A stretch of 64,000 nt of DNA from Agarilytica rhodophyticola. Its GTDB lineage: Bacteria > Pseudomonadota > Gammaproteobacteria > Pseudomonadales > Cellvibrionaceae. The translations under genes and the position numbers were made by a program. The stretch covers positions 186,001 to 250,000 of the forward strand of contig NZ_CP020038.1 in the NCBI RefSeq assembly GCF_002157225.2, written 5' to 3'. Below, piece by piece: positions 63,608-64,000 of this stretch. Below the pieces are notes generated by a model, which saw only the letters and a program-made list of their open reading frames with translations, searched no databases and was not told the DNA's origin. Each line of letters begins with the position of its first letter. The first letter of the stretch is position 1.

Positions 63608-64000
63608 ATGATCAAAAATCCCCTTGCTGAGTTATTTGGCAAATCTCCAATAAAGCCTCTGCAAGAGCATATGGAAGTTTCGGCATCTGCTGCCGATGAA
63701 TTAGAGCTTTTTTTTAAAACCGTTATCAAAGGCGATTGGGAAAAAGCCGACGCGATATATAATAATATTCGCAATATTGAAAACAATGCAGATGATCTCA
63801 AAAAAGACTTGCGCCTGCACCTACCCAAAAATCTATTTTTACCTGTGCCCAGGAGTGATCTCCTCGATCTATTGACTAAGCAGGACAAAATTGCCAATAC
63901 GGCAAAAGATATTGCAGGTTTGGCTCTTGGCAGAAAAATGCGCTTTCCCGAAAGTATGCAGCCTCTGCTACTTGAATTCCTTTCTATTTGTATCGCCAAT
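63608..64000 (+). CDS. DUF47/PhoU-like protein (TIGR00153), truncated by the window edge
   Basis: An ATG at 63608 opens a frame that runs to base 64000 (131 codons, no stop). The sequence, MIKNPLAELFGKSPIKPLQEHM..., then EKADAIYNNIRNIENNADDLKKDLRLHLPKNLFLPVPRSDLLDLL, is the TIGR00153 family, a PhoU-like helical protein usually encoded before a PitA-type phosphate transporter. The partner gene is presumably beyond the right edge. Confidence 0.9.
   Translation, partial: MIKNPLAELFGKSPIKPLQEHMEVSASAADELELFFKTVIKGDWEKADAIYNNIRNIENNADDLKKDLRLHLPKNLFLPVPRSDLLDLLTKQDKIANTAKDIAGLALGRKMRFPESMQPLLLEFLSICIAN

Noticed and set aside
1-64000. CRISPR arrays, integrases, IS elements, tRNA or rRNA genes
   Set aside because: No repeat-spacer arrays, transposase or integrase motifs, or RNA gene structures were recognised on either strand by eye.

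Overview
The window looks like a chromosomal segment of a marine, polysaccharide-degrading gammaproteobacterium, most like the Cellvibrionales (Saccharophagus/Teredinibacter type). The grounds are the glmR-glmS pair, the divergent hdfR/maoP pair, TonB-dependent uptake, secreted proteins with Pro/Thr-rich linkers (a GH5-CBM6-CBM2 glucanase, a beta-helix lipoprotein), a RegB/RegA-type two-component system, and low-to-moderate GC with AT-rich intergenic DNA. This placement is inference from gene content; no rRNA or tRNA gene was seen.

Layout. 1-5.4 kb: a rearranged glmR-glmS locus. The 5' part of glmR, its upstream region and the start of a minus-strand gene are present twice, about 1.88 kb apart, on either side of an effector-like gene with a glycosyltransferase-type DxD motif. 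5.4-13.7 kb: three AraC-type regulators, a Cys-nucleophile alpha/beta hydrolase, a gamma-glutamyltransferase lipoprotein, an Lrp/AsnC regulator and a two-domain DsbA-like protein. 13.7-21 kb (minus strand): a fumarate-reductase-type flavoprotein fused to an NAD(P)H:ferredoxin-reductase module, a FrdB-like Fe-S protein, a DUF1624 membrane acyltransferase and a TonB-dependent siderophore receptor with a probable Fur box. 21-28 kb: beta-helix lipoprotein, hdfR/maoP, then a GshB-like ATP-grasp ligase overlapping an N-formylglutamate amidohydrolase-DUF1704 fusion.

28-37 kb is gene-poor: remnants (a truncated GlxA-type regulator, a frameshifted helical protein), small secreted and membrane proteins, a RoxA/MauG-like dihaem cytochrome lipoprotein, and a two-gene operon pairing a PrnB-like (IDO/TDO superfamily) protein with a kynureninase-like PLP enzyme. 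37-44.4 kb: a bifunctional beta-oxidation enzyme, the GH5 glucanase, a 40-residue membrane protein and a probable peptidoglycan-hydrolase effector/immunity-lipoprotein pair. 44.5-53 kb: a TRAP transporter (dctPQM), a DcaP-like porin, a LysR regulator and a large FAD/Fe-S 2-hydroxyacid dehydrogenase; together these suggest uptake and oxidation of a small hydroxy or keto acid such as lactate. 53-64 kb: thioesterase, DUF900-like hydrolase, RegB/RegA-type pair, TlyA methyltransferase, metalloprotease lipoprotein, uvrD behind a consensus LexA box, an orphan TRAP binding protein and the start of a DUF47/PhoU-like gene.

Most noteworthy are the NAD(P)H-linked fumarate-reductase-like enzyme (13685-17436), the PrnB/kynureninase-like operon (33098-35389), the muramidase/lipoprotein pair (42169-43488), the ATP-grasp/FGase-DUF1704 pair (24691-27751) and the duplicated glmR region with its effector-like cargo (1-2440).
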